A stretch of 38,399 nt of DNA from Methylobacter sp. (GTDB lineage Bacteria > Pseudomonadota > Gammaproteobacteria > Methylococcales > Methylomonadaceae): NCBI GenBank assembly GCA_030653985.1, contig JAURYJ010000006.1, positions 1 through 38,399 of the forward strand, in the 5' to 3' direction. The translations under genes were made by a program, and so were the position numbers. A model generated the notes under the pieces. The model made no database searches and was not told the DNA's origin. It saw only the letters and a list, made by a program, of their open reading frames with translations. Positions 25,271 through 33,825 of this stretch are shown piece after piece. Numbering within the stretch: the first letter of the stretch is position 1; each line of letters opens with the position of its first letter.

Positions 25271-26218
25271 TCATTCGCGTTCTCTGCCGTTTCGCAGAAG
25301 GAATTCTTGTAGCTGAGCGTTGCTCAGCTTGTCGCATTGCCTAATTAGTCGATTCGCCATCCATTCGTCCGTTCCTGCGTCTGCTGTCGCATAGAGAAGA
25401 TCGAAGGCTTCAGGCAGTAGTTCGTCCTTGAACAAAGGTGCCGTCCGCTCGTTGATAGCCTTCAACAGTGAGTACTCAGTGTCCGTGACCAATGCAATCT
25501 TGCCCTGCGGCGGCCATGACGGAAGCTTGCGTTTCAACTCTTGAAAGAAAGAGTGAATCGCTTGGAGTTCAGGGTTACCATCCGGGTTGATGGCAATATT
25601 TCGGTACCAAGAGTCAGAGGAGATATAGGACGCGTTGCCGGAGACTCGTTTCGCACTGGATTGAATTGCCGTTGTTGCTGCTACCTTGCCTAGCCCACGA
25701 ACATCCCAGCAGTTCGTGTCAATGGTGAAGAATTGCGAGTAATTTTCCAGGGCGAGATGAATGTCAAGGACGGGGTGTCCCACACCTTGATAGTAGGCAT
25801 GCAGAACTTTGTCCTTTCTCTTTCTTGGGTAAAAAGTGGTTAGATTTGACCGCTTTGGCACGAGAATAGAAGGTTCTAGGACGATCGGCGAGTCAATCAT
25901 GCCGTAGATAAACACTAGGCTCGAGTCCATCTTGACGAAAAGTCGAATCGGTTTGACCTTCGTTGAGTATTCAAACTGGACCTGCGTGGAGCGCGGAACT
26001 CGTGTTTGATTCTTCGGCCTCGGTGCGGGCTCTATGCGAAGGCCATCAATATTGTGCAATTGCTTTTCAACGCCACCAAGCGTGACGGTGAAGTGGCTGC
26101 CAGCCTGAATGTCCGCTGGGAAGTCATGTGTGAAGTACTCCCCACTCGGGGCTCCTGGCGGAAGCACGCGGGCTAGCTTGCTCCATTGAGCAAATGGGAT
26201 GGGATTAGCGATGCGCAT
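25271..26218 (-). CDS. Unknown 315-residue protein
   Basis: I do not recognise this protein. It starts MRIANPIPFAQWSKLARVLPPG. It has a beta-rich first half with basic segments, a middle part with FTIDTNCWDVRGLGKVAATTAIQ, and a C-terminal helical part with VTDTEYSLLKAINERTAPLF. No signal peptide or membrane helix is seen. A GTTAGGC core lies on the same strand a few bases before the ATG (26223-26229), as in integron cassette genes. It is convergent with the TIR gene and ends 146 bases from the attC-like hairpin. Its place beside defence genes suggests, but does not show, a defence role. Confidence 0.6.
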   Translation of the reverse strand: MRIANPIPFAQWSKLARVLPPGAPSGEYFTHDFPADIQAGSHFTVTLGGVEKQLHNIDGLRIEPAPRPKNQTRVPRSTQVQFEYSTKVKPIRLFVKMDSSLVFIYGMIDSPIVLEPSILVPKRSNLTTFYPRKRKDKVLHAYYQGVGHPVLDIHLALENYSQFFTIDTNCWDVRGLGKVAATTAIQSSAKRVSGNASYISSDSWYRNIAINPDGNPELQAIHSFFQELKRKLPSWPPQGKIALVTDTEYSLLKAINERTAPLFKDELLPEAFDLLYATADAGTDEWMANRLIRQCDKLSNAQLQEFLLRNGRERE

Positions 26219-26249
26219 ATAAGCCTAACAAGTTATTATCCAAGTCTGG

Positions 26250-26459
26250 CTAACATACGTCTTTCCATGTCTCGCCGTCAAGAATGTGTCTTAAAACTAG
26301 ATTTTCTAAGCGGTATAACCAACTTTTTTGGGATGATAAACGGACCGGGATAACTTCGACTGGCCAAGCGAAAGTAACTGTCTGCTTATTGTCCGTTCTT
26401 TGACGTTTGGATAATAATTGCCAATTTCTGCTTAGGGTCGAAGCTGTCATTAGATCCAA
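26250..26459 (-). CDS. Small protein coupled to the tyrosine recombinase
   Basis: This 69-residue frame starts at ATG 26459, inside the last ten bases of the recombinase gene, and is probably translated by coupling. It is moderately basic (LSRNWQLLSKRQRTDNK, then SSQKSWLYRLENLVLRHI) and ends with ETWKDVC. I do not recognise a family. A directionality or accessory factor for the recombinase is possible on context alone. Confidence 0.5.
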   Translation of the reverse strand: MDLMTASTLSRNWQLLSKRQRTDNKQTVTFAWPVEVIPVRLSSQKSWLYRLENLVLRHILDGETWKDVC

Positions 26460-27409
26460 ATTTTCTCCACTTCATCTAATGTCATTTCATCATGACGACG
26501 ATCATAAAGTTGTGTCGTTCGAGTGCTGGAATGGTTCGCCATCGCGGCTGCTTTTTCAAGCGTTCCGCCATTTTTAAGGTAAACGGTGATGCCGGTTGCG
26601 CGAAAGCTGTGATTACCTGCTTTTGTCGCGATACCAGCGGCAGACATACGGCGTTGTATCATGGCGTGTGCGTTGGCTTGCGCCAAAGGGGTTCTGGTGA
26701 GCTTGTTAGTGCCGCGTCCGATAGTACCAAACAACACACCATTGGTATCGTCGCGTAAACGAGCACCATCAATATAAGCAATTAAATAATCTTCAAGATT
26801 ATGATGACACGGCATTTCGTGACGTTTACCACCTTTCTCGCGTAAGCGTACCCACAGGCGTCTATTTTGCGTGTACACGTCCGCCACTTTCATACCTAGC
26901 GCAGCGCCGATCCGAGCGAAGGAATAAACCATCAGCGCTATCAAGGCGCGGTCACGAAGACCGACGGGCGTGCTGGTATCTATACTGTCTAGTAATTGCC
27001 TGGCTTCTTCGGCGTCCAGTACCGGCGTCTTGCCGGTCTTCACACTATGTGACGGACCGCGTACCGAGGTGGCTGGATTGAATGGAACGATCTGTCCTAT
27101 AACAAGCCAATCAAACAAATGTCTGATCGCCGCTAAATGTTGCTTAACAGTCGGTGCGGCTAATGTTTGTGTTTGTACTTCGATCCAGGTTGCAACATGC
27201 AAGGGGGCGATACTGGTAATCGACATCACGTTAGCGGTCGTGCACCAATCCAGGAACTCGGCTACAGCGTGGCTATAGGCACGACGGGTGTGCGGATTAC
27301 GGATGTTAGACGCGAAGAATTCCAAAAAGCGAAGTTGGGTACGGTCACTGGCAGCGGCAATTAAAGTCGGCAAGGTGGCTGACGAGAACAACGTAATGAG
27401 TTGGGTCAT
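26450..27409 (-). CDS. Tyrosine recombinase (XerC/D-like integrase)
   Basis: This intact 319-residue recombinase has an N-terminal SAM-like domain (RNPHTRRAYSHAVAEFLDWC) and a complete catalytic set: Arg166 (YSFARIGAALGM), Lys192 (REKGGKRHEMP), H267-x-x-R270 (NHSFRATG), His293 (ANHSSTRTT) and Tyr302 (LYDRRHDEM). It lacks the extra helix expected of integron integrases, so it is not obviously IntI. A 13+6+13 palindrome of dif-like form lies 24 bases upstream of the ATG. The gene could serve a small integrative element or a plasmid-resolution function. Confidence 0.93.
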   Translation of the reverse strand: MTQLITLFSSATLPTLIAAASDRTQLRFLEFFASNIRNPHTRRAYSHAVAEFLDWCTTANVMSITSIAPLHVATWIEVQTQTLAAPTVKQHLAAIRHLFDWLVIGQIVPFNPATSVRGPSHSVKTGKTPVLDAEEARQLLDSIDTSTPVGLRDRALIALMVYSFARIGAALGMKVADVYTQNRRLWVRLREKGGKRHEMPCHHNLEDYLIAYIDGARLRDDTNGVLFGTIGRGTNKLTRTPLAQANAHAMIQRRMSAAGIATKAGNHSFRATGITVYLKNGGTLEKAAAMANHSSTRTTQLYDRRHDEMTLDEVEKIWI

Positions 27410-27432
27410 GATGATTGAATTTAACCTGTTTT

Positions 27433-27464
27433 CTATATGTGATAAAGGACATTATCACATATAG
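27433..27464. promoter_or_regulatory. dif-like palindrome at the recombinase start
   Basis: Arms CTATATGTGATAA (27433-27445) and TTATCACATATAG (27452-27464) flank the six-base centre AGGACA. The ATAA-N6-TTAT core is the layout of XerCD dif sites, with each arm long enough for one recombinase monomer and a 6-bp crossover region. It lies 24 bases before the 319-residue recombinase start, so it may be its crossover site, an autoregulatory operator, or both. Confidence 0.6.
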
Positions 27465-27508
27465 GTTGGACCGTCATTTCAATAGGAGGCAATTGGATTC
27501 ATTTTGTC

Positions 27509-27913
27509 TTATGTCGATGTTCTCAGGGTAAGGATGATTGGACATGATACTGAATCGGTGTTGCTAGCACAGTTCTCGATCAGATTGGACAAAGCTGTTT
27601 CCATCGTGCGCAAACCTTCGATGCGTTCACGAATGAGAACAAGCTTTCTAAGAGCGATTTCTTTTGCTTCTCGGCAATGTTGCCCATCTTCAAGACTCAA
27701 TAACTCCGAAACCTCATCGAGCGAAAAACCGACTTTCTGGCCTTGCTTAATGAACCGCACTCGCTGCACGTCGTTTTCGGTGTAATGCCGAACGCCCTTG
27801 AACGGCTTTACGGGTTGCACTAGCAAGCCGCGCCTCTGATAAAAGCGAATAGTTTCAACATTCACCTCTGCTTTTTTCGCCAGTGTGCCGATCGTAAAGA
27901 TTTTTTGTATCAT
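27509..27913 (-). CDS. merR: MerR, mercury-responsive regulator
   Basis: This 134-residue MerR-family regulator begins with the winged helix (FTIGTLAKKAEVNVETIRFYQRRGLL) and has a long dimer helix. The three mercury-binding cysteines are present in GQHCREA, ENCASN and SVSCPII, matching Cys82, Cys117 and Cys126 of classical MerR. It is transcribed divergently from merT across a 67-base gap holding the operator. Without Hg(II) it represses merT; with it, it activates by untwisting the promoter. The last residues (LTLRTST) are atypical. Confidence 0.95.
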   Translation of the reverse strand: MIQKIFTIGTLAKKAEVNVETIRFYQRRGLLVQPVKPFKGVRHYTENDVQRVRFIKQGQKVGFSLDEVSELLSLEDGQHCREAKEIALRKLVLIRERIEGLRTMETALSNLIENCASNTDSVSCPIILTLRTST

Positions 27914-27918
27914 GGGGC

Positions 27919-27950
27919 TTGTCTCCGTACATAGGTACGGGGATTATAAT
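27919..27950 (+). promoter_or_regulatory. mer promoter/operator
   Basis: A -35 like TTGTCT (27919-27924) and -10 like TATAAT (27945-27950) are about 20 bases apart, the overlong spacing typical of MerR-controlled promoters. The dyad CCGTAC-ATAG-GTACGG at 27925-27940 lies between them and is the predicted MerR site. It drives merT rightward, with merR on the other strand. Confidence 0.85.
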
Positions 27951-27980
27951 AAACTAATCGAAAAAATATGAGTTATCGCC

Positions 27981-28319
27981 ATGAACCAAAAACAAACCAT
28001 GATTGCGAGCGTTCTTGCCGGGATAGGCGCGAGCCTGTGTTGTGTCGCCCCTTTGGTGTTGCTGAGTCTTGGCCTTGGCGGGGCTTGGGTGGCAAATCTG
28101 ACGGCCTTCGAGCCGGTGCGCCCGATTTTTATTGGTCTGACATTGCTTTTCATTGGCCTGTCGTTCCGCAAGCTCTACCTGACAACCCAGACATGCGAAC
28201 CCGGCAAGCCCTGCGCCGATGATGAAGTCGCCCGCAAGCAGCGCTTCATTTTCTGGGGGGTGACAATCCCTTTGTTGGGTCTACTGGCGTTCCCGTTGGT
28301 CGCCCCACTGTTCTATTGA
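27981..28319 (+). CDS. merT: MerT, mercuric ion transport membrane protein
   Basis: This 112-residue inner-membrane protein has three predicted helices. The Cys pair GASLCCVAPL in the first helix carries Hg(II) across, and a second Cys pair (TCEPGKPC) lies in the cytoplasmic loop, as in MerT. It follows the mer promoter directly and is followed by merP after ten bases. It imports Hg(II) received from MerP; in a full operon, MerA then reduces it. Confidence 0.95.
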   Translation: MNQKQTMIASVLAGIGASLCCVAPLVLLSLGLGGAWVANLTAFEPVRPIFIGLTLLFIGLSFRKLYLTTQTCEPGKPCADDEVARKQRFIFWGVTIPLLGLLAFPLVAPLFY

Positions 28320-28329
28320 GGAAAAACCG

Positions 28330-28620
28330 ATGAAAACCAAAATCCTTTTGCTCTTTCTGGCGTTTGCCGTTACATCTGGCGCGGCTCTAGCTGCGTCACG
28401 CACGGTCACACTTGATGTACAAAACATGACCTGTGCCGTTTGTCCAATCACTGTCAAAAAAGCGCTTGAACACGTTTCCGGCGTGCAACAGGTGAAAGTC
28501 GATTACGAAAATAAGACTGCGACGGTGCAATTCGACGATACGACCGCCACGGCGGATAAATTGACCGAGGCGACCAAGACCGCCGGGTATCCGTCCTCTA
28601 TCAAGAAGGAGAATAAATGA
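28330..28620 (+). CDS. merP: MerP, periplasmic mercury-binding protein
   Basis: This 96-residue protein has a signal peptide (cleavage likely after ALAAS, about 22-24) and a heavy-metal-associated domain with the binding motif MTCAVCPIT. It scavenges Hg(II) in the periplasm and passes it to MerT. Its last codons overlap the next gene by four bases. Confidence 0.95.
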   Translation: MKTKILLLFLAFAVTSGAALAASRTVTLDVQNMTCAVCPITVKKALEHVSGVQQVKVDYENKTATVQFDDTTATADKLTEATKTAGYPSSIKKENK

Positions 28621-28832
28621 ATGACGTGATTCTCGACTCGACGCTCACCTGCCCGCACTGTGGTCATACAGAAACGGAAATCATGCCGACCGATGCCTGC
28701 CAGTTCTTCTATGAATGTAAGTCATGCGGAACTCTACTTAAACCAAAAAAAGGCGATTGCTGCGTTTTTTGCTCTTACGGTTCGGTCAAATGCCCGCCAA
28801 TCCAGCAACATAAATCTTGTTGCTCTGGCTAA
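28617..28832 (+). CDS. Cys-rich GDCC-type protein of mer operons
   Basis: This 71-residue protein overlaps merP by ATGA. It holds CPHCGH, CKSCG and GDCCVFCSYGSVKCPP, ten or more cysteines in likely metal-binding pairs. Proteins with this GDCCVFCSYG signature are often found next to mer genes and in other metal operons; their role is not well defined. It could bind imported Hg(II), a reasonable guess here because merA is missing. Confidence 0.8.
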   Translation: MNDVILDSTLTCPHCGHTETEIMPTDACQFFYECKSCGTLLKPKKGDCCVFCSYGSVKCPPIQQHKSCCSG

Positions 28833-29006
28833 GGTAAGAAAGGCGTTCTGGTCACCAACTCTTGATAAAAGCCGTTATCAATAGTAAACGCGCGGGGATG
28901 CTTGCCCCAGATCCCATGGGGTCAGCGGCACTCAACGGATAATTTATAAATAACGTCGTCTCGTTTCTTCTGTAGAATCTCAAAGGACAGTCTACCGGAC
29001 AACAAA

Positions 29007-29390
29007 ATGCAAGATTCAAACGATGATGAACGCATACGCGATCACCTTGCGAATGAGCGTACATACCTCGCCTGGCTCAGAACGGGCATGGCAATGATGG
29101 GGTTTGGCGTCGTTATCGCCAAGCTGCGTTATCTTTTTCTGGCCGCAGCTTTGATACCGCCGACAAACGGCATCATTCATGCCTCCAATATCGGACTCTT
29201 GTTTACCGTAATCGGTCTTTTGATTGTTATGATCTCGGGTTGGCGTTATGCCGTTGTTCAAAATCAAATACGTCAGAAAAGTTATAGATCATCGAAACAT
29301 ATTGTGATTATTTTATCTATTATAGTCATTGCACTTGGCGTTCTGATTATCTGGTATTTGTTGCAAGACACATTTCCAGGCACTCTGTGA
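29007..29390 (+). CDS. DUF202 (YidH-like) membrane protein
   Basis: This 127-residue protein has the DUF202 start LANERTYLAWLRTGMAMMGFG and three hydrophobic helices (about 30-48, 62-83 and 98-117). It is an inner-membrane protein of unknown function. It lies 174 bases after the mer operon with its own leader, so cotranscription is uncertain. Confidence 0.85.
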   Translation: MQDSNDDERIRDHLANERTYLAWLRTGMAMMGFGVVIAKLRYLFLAAALIPPTNGIIHASNIGLLFTVIGLLIVMISGWRYAVVQNQIRQKSYRSSKHIVIILSIIVIALGVLIIWYLLQDTFPGTL

Positions 29391-29639
29391 TAAGGAGCGG
29401 AGCGTGATTAGTAACCGTGTTTTGCTACTGACATATGCAACATACAACCCATTGATTTCATGAGGTCGGCGCAATGTTGTAAATCTTACTCTTTATGCAA
29501 CAGGCGGAAAAAATAGGTAGTGATCGTTTTACCTGGTGTTTGATGATTTGGTAAACATTGAAAGCCGCCAATGCTATGATCTATTTTTTAACATCGGACA
29601 GATTGATTCATTTTATCTAGTCAAACTGAAATTAAGCCA

Positions 29640-29951
29640 ATGAAAAATAAAAACCTCCAATCTGAACAACTTGAATATCACGAAGGTTCTGACACATGGT
29701 CACCTAAAAAGGATTTTTTAATTGGAAAAATTGATTTTCAATATAATGAAAATCAATCGCTCGGTGAACCATTAATCGTAATAGATGGAATAGAAATTTC
29801 GTGGGATGAGTTTGCTAAAACAATATTAATCCACGAAGGTTTTTACTTTAGGCTCAAATTTATTGACCCAGCCGATATATTGAGCTTGGATAACAATGAT
29901 GAAACTGACAGCACGTTTAAATCTGTGGCAGCCACATCTCAATTGCACTGA
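29640..29951 (+). CDS. Hypothetical 103-residue acidic protein
   Basis: This soluble, acidic protein contains PLIVIDGIEISWDEFAKTI and GFYFRLKFIDPADI. I do not recognise a family. It is preceded by about 250 bases with no gene and no clear promoter. It lies between the DUF202 gene and a toxin-antitoxin pair on the other strand. Confidence 0.55.
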   Translation: MKNKNLQSEQLEYHEGSDTWSPKKDFLIGKIDFQYNENQSLGEPLIVIDGIEISWDEFAKTILIHEGFYFRLKFIDPADILSLDNNDETDSTFKSVAATSQLH

Positions 29952-29995
29952 ACTAATGCTTGGAACGAATTTAACATAACCCCCACTTATTCGAA

Positions 29996-30277
29996 TTATG
30001 CCGCTTCCAACGCCACATGCACACGTCGGCCAAGCGCCGTGGCAATGTTCACCAAAGCATCCAGCGAAAACCGCGACACGCGGCCACGCAACAAATCATT
30101 AATGCGTGGTTGGGTGACTCTGCAATGAGTTGCGGCTTCTGCTTGCTTCCAGTCATTGGCTTTAATAATGGCGGAAATTTGCTGCATCAGTTCGGCTCGC
30201 GCCTGAAGATTGGCAGCCTGTTCTGGCGTATCGGCAATCGCGTCCCACACGCTGCTAAAAGATTCGGTATTGGTCAT
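29996..30277 (-). CDS. HigA-like XRE antitoxin
   Basis: This 93-residue protein has an XRE/HTH_37-type domain (QAEAATHCRVTQPRINDLLRGRVSRFSLDALVNIATALG). It follows the toxin gene with a four-base overlap, the HigBA order (toxin first). It neutralises the toxin and represses the operon. Confidence 0.88.
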   Translation of the reverse strand: MTNTESFSSVWDAIADTPEQAANLQARAELMQQISAIIKANDWKQAEAATHCRVTQPRINDLLRGRVSRFSLDALVNIATALGRRVHVALEAA

Positions 30278-30600
30278 TGGTTGCCCCTCAAAAGTTCGGT
30301 GTATCGCTTACTGGCCAGTTCAATATCGGTCTTAGCCGTGGACGGTGTTTTCTTCTGGAAAGCGTGCAACACATACACTGCATCAGCCAGCCTAGCAGTG
30401 TAGATCACTCGGTAAATACCTGAGTCATCCCACACCCGAATTTCTTCAACACCCTTGCCGATAGTTGGCATTGGTTTGAAATCATCCGGCTGTTCTCCGC
30501 GTTGCACCTTATCAAGTTGGTAGCCGGCATCTTGCCTTACATCATCGGGAAACTCCCGCAAACGCTTGAGCGAGTCGCCCATAAAATGTATTTTCTTCAT
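30274..30600 (-). CDS. HigB/RelE-like toxin (Gp49, DUF891 type)
   Basis: This 108-residue protein of the RelE superfamily has KKIHFMGDSLKRLREFP, GVEEIRVWDDSGIYRVIYTARL and AVYVLHAFQKKT, the Gp49/HigB-like pattern of ribosome-dependent mRNases. The basic F-x-K-K-T end is typical. It is the first gene of the pair and overlaps the antitoxin by four bases. Confidence 0.9.
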   Translation of the reverse strand: MKKIHFMGDSLKRLREFPDDVRQDAGYQLDKVQRGEQPDDFKPMPTIGKGVEEIRVWDDSGIYRVIYTARLADAVYVLHAFQKKTPSTAKTDIELASKRYTELLRGNQ

Positions 30601-30801
30601 AGTTTGAATATATCAGAATGGATATAAACGAGCAATTATTATTTGTCGCCGTTGATACTCAGGCGTGAATCGTATAGTTACCTTCTTGGCCTAGCACCCT
30701 ACCGCGTAATGTTTGCAGTTCCGCATTCCCCTCACGGGTTCGACTTCATATTTCGATTGAGCTACATTGTCAGAGAGGAATCATCGCTGTAACGTTATAG
30801 G

Positions 30802-30915
30802 TGTCTATAATATTATAAGTTAGTGGACAGGGTAATTGGCTTGGAATAAACTGTCTATTAAATCGTTTTTCAATGCATTAATAGACAGACAGTCTATTAA
30901 TCGATTTAGGAGACA
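30802..30915 (+). promoter_or_regulatory. res site with three subsites for the resolvase
   Basis: Subsite I is a 28-base TGTC...GACA dyad at 30802-30829 with a TATA-type centre, the usual crossover size. Subsite II is an inverted pair at 30852-30887 (TGTCTATTAA and TTAATAGACA). Subsite III is at about 30889-30915, another pair of half-sites ending AGACA. The layout and its place just before the resolvase start match Tn3-family res regions, where resolvase also represses itself. AGGAGA inside subsite III serves as ribosome binding site. Confidence 0.75.
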
Positions 30916-30922
30916 GTTTTAA

Positions 30923-31486
<564 letters not shown>

Positions 31487-31703
31487 TTACCTATTCTGAT
31501 TCAAAGCGGCCGTTGGCAATGAACCAAGTTAATGTATTTTTCACAGACAGCCGTCGCCCCCTTTCGCCCCATAGCTGTCACCGGCATCAAATCCCTAAAC
31601 GTCAAAGGTCCAGCAGTAAGCGGACAGTCAATTCCAGGATAAATAGGTCTTTGTTGCCCCGAATCCGGCTTTGAAAAAAGCGATCTCTTTTTCCGGTTCC
31701 TAA
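31487..31703. other. Gap after the resolvase with nothing recognised
   Basis: I see no gene. Together with the palindrome that follows, it separates the convergent resolvase and response-regulator genes. Confidence 0.4.
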
Positions 31704-31775
31704 TAGGCTATTATTGCCCAACCCCTCGAATATGCTGAGCACAGCATATTCGAGGGGTTGGGCAATAATAGCCTA
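31704..31775. terminator. Perfect 34-base-arm palindrome between convergent genes
   Basis: The arm at 31704-31737 is perfectly complementary to 31742-31775, with a four-base loop AGCA. It lies between the stop of the resolvase gene (31486) and the stop of the response-regulator gene (31793). A bidirectional terminator is the simplest reading, although T-tracts are poor. A perfect stem of this length is unusual and may instead be paired element ends. Confidence 0.5.
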
Positions 31776-31792
31776 ATTCTGTTTTCTCTTCT

Positions 31793-32452
31793 TCAAGATA
31801 AATCCAAAAGATTAATGACATTCATCTTAATGGCTAGGCGAGTCAACTCGATATCACTGGCAACGCCAAGTTTTCGCTTGATAATATAATGGCTGTTCGA
31901 TACGGTTTTTGGACTAATGTTGAGTGTTTGAGCAATATCATCTGTTGACCGAGCATCAACTAACATACGCAGAATATCGAATTCTCGTACTGTTAATTCT
32001 TGCAGCGCGATACTATCGCCGCCTAATTTTTCCAGGGCCAAAGCTTGTGCAATGTCGGCACTCAACGTAATACGCCCTGCATAGACATCATGGGTAGCCC
32101 GAATCAAAACATCCGGCGCACTGCTCTTAGTGACATAACCCAGCGCACCTGCCCTGATTGCCTGAACAGCAAAACTTGGATTCTGGTGCATACTGAAAAC
32201 CAGGATCTTCGCATCCGGGTATCGTTGTTTAATACGAACAATAGCCTCCAGGCCCCCTTGGCCGGGCATTGAAATATCCATAATGGCTATATCAGGGTTG
32301 CAGTCCTTAAAGCGTGAATAGGCTTCCGCTCCATCAGCTGCTTCAGCAACCACTTCCATTCCTGTTTGCTTCTCCAACAGTGAGCGATAGCCTTCACGCA
32401 CGATGGCATGGTCATCGACCAGCAAAATTCTGATACTTTCCGAGCCTGTCAT
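31793..32452 (-). CDS. NarL/FixJ-family response regulator
   Basis: From ATG 32452 the protein has 219 residues; this start forms a four-base overlap (ATGA) with the upstream kinase gene and is preferred over one 36 bases earlier. The receiver domain has acidic D13-D14, phospho-acceptor Asp59 (IAIMDISMPG) and Lys109. The LuxR-type helix-turn-helix is at about 153-210 (ELTVREFDILRMLV, then DIAQTLNISPKTVSNSHYIIKRKLG). It is the partner of the kinase, similar in order to MoxX/MoxY. Target genes are unknown; the divergent DUF2380-cupin gene is a candidate. Confidence 0.92.
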   Translation of the reverse strand: MTGSESIRILLVDDHAIVREGYRSLLEKQTGMEVVAEAADGAEAYSRFKDCNPDIAIMDISMPGQGGLEAIVRIKQRYPDAKILVFSMHQNPSFAVQAIRAGALGYVTKSSAPDVLIRATHDVYAGRITLSADIAQALALEKLGGDSIALQELTVREFDILRMLVDARSTDDIAQTLNISPKTVSNSHYIIKRKLGVASDIELTRLAIKMNVINLLDLS

Positions 32453-33825
32453 GTTTGTGTCCCTGAAAGAGATTGAACCGGAAGCCATACATGGACGGTA
32501 AGCCCGCTGGGGTTGCCAGTCTTTAATGTCAACCGGCCACCGATTGCGGTTACTCGTTCACGTATACCGAGCAGGCCAATCCCGGGGCTATCTTCAAACG
32601 GTAGTTTATTGGCCTTACCGTCATCTTCGATGCTAAGTTCAATGGCTGTTATTAAATTATTCGCAGAGACTGTCCGTAGTGTTACTTTCGCATTGGTAGC
32701 GGCTGAGTGTTTAGACACATTGGTCAGACATTCCTGAACAATACGAAAAATAGTAACGGGAATAGGTTCGGGTAACCGGTCAAGATTGCCATGAACAGCA
32801 AGGCTATAATGAATCTTGCCGCGACTGCTAACATTCCAGCCAGCCACCAGGCCTTTTAAACTGGCTGTAAGGCCCAGTTCATCAATGTCAGAAGGACGTA
32901 AGCGCATTAATAATCCACGCAATGATTCCATCATATGATGGGCAATTCGACTGATGTTTTTCCCTTCCGGAACCAGTTCCGGGCATTCATAAGCTGCGGT
33001 TTGTGAAATGGAAGCTGCGACCGCATTGATCGCAGCCAGGCATTGACCAAACTCATCATGCAGCTCTCGTGCCAGGTAACGGCGCTCTTCCTCCTGAATA
33101 TTCATCAACTTTAATGCTAATTTCTTGCGCTCGGAAAGGAGCTGTTCCAGACTTGCCGCCAGTTGATTGATGGCCTTTCCTGTTCGCTGCCATTCATCTA
33201 ACTCGAAAGCGGGGAGCCGAAAAGACAATTCACCCTTTTCCATTTTCTCCAAGCCTGTAACGATCACCTGTGCCGGTCGTAAAACTCGACTTATCGTGAA
33301 ATAAACCAGTAAGCAAAGAGCCAAAGTGGTACTGGCAGAAAGTCCCATTAAGCCACGAATAGCCTGCCAGGCGCTTGCTATTCCCATCTCAGCGCTGGGC
33401 GTGACGACTATGGAACCGTGAACCTGACCATTGAATGTCACCTGTCGCACCACCTCCAAGCCTGGATGGAAAGCCCATTGGTAAAAGCTTTCGAACCAAG
33501 TAGGACAGATTCTGGAAGTTATTTTTTCTCCAATGCAAATGCTGCGTTTGAGACTGCTGTTCGCTGATAGGTAACTGACACAAACTCCAGACACGGCACC
33601 AGTTTCTTTCCATAAATCAAAATCAGGGAAACGTTCCGGTTGACCGAAACCCGCATCGATACGCATCAATTGAAGTTCCAATTGCTTATCGATTGACTCC
33701 GCCGTTACCTGTGTCTCAAGAATTGCTTGCTGGTCAGCTTGATAAAGGACATAGGCCGCTGTCGCAATCAGGCAAATGACGGCAATAACGATGATACGCG
33801 TTAGCAGGTGGAATTTTAGATTCAT
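32449..33825 (-). CDS. Sensor histidine kinase, LapD/MoxY N-terminal type
   Basis: This 458-residue kinase has two membrane segments (about 9-28 and 158-178), a periplasmic sensor between them (about 30-155, like LapD/MoxY_N), a HAMP linker (about 180-232) and a HisKA_3 core with His256 in ELHDEFGQ. The ATPase has an N-box-like region (ECLTNVSKHS), DDGKAN (about 401) and GIGLLGIRER (about 415). MoxY-type kinases regulate methanol oxidation genes in methylotrophs, which is the basis for the organism guess; the signal here is unknown. It is coupled to the response regulator. Confidence 0.9.
   Translation of the reverse strand: MNLKFHLLTRIIVIAVICLIATAAYVLYQADQQAILETQVTAESIDKQLELQLMRIDAGFGQPERFPDFDLWKETGAVSGVCVSYLSANSSLKRSICIGEKITSRICPTWFESFYQWAFHPGLEVVRQVTFNGQVHGSIVVTPSAEMGIASAWQAIRGLMGLSASTTLALCLLVYFTISRVLRPAQVIVTGLEKMEKGELSFRLPAFELDEWQRTGKAINQLAASLEQLLSERKKLALKLMNIQEEERRYLARELHDEFGQCLAAINAVAASISQTAAYECPELVPEGKNISRIAHHMMESLRGLLMRLRPSDIDELGLTASLKGLVAGWNVSSRGKIHYSLAVHGNLDRLPEPIPVTIFRIVQECLTNVSKHSAATNAKVTLRTVSANNLITAIELSIEDDGKANKLPFEDSPGIGLLGIRERVTAIGGRLTLKTGNPSGLTVHVWLPVQSLSGTQT

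Noticed and set aside
26450..27409. Integron integrase next to attC-like sites
   Set aside because: The recombinase has the XerC/D layout, without the additional helix expected of IntI, so an integron platform is not claimed.
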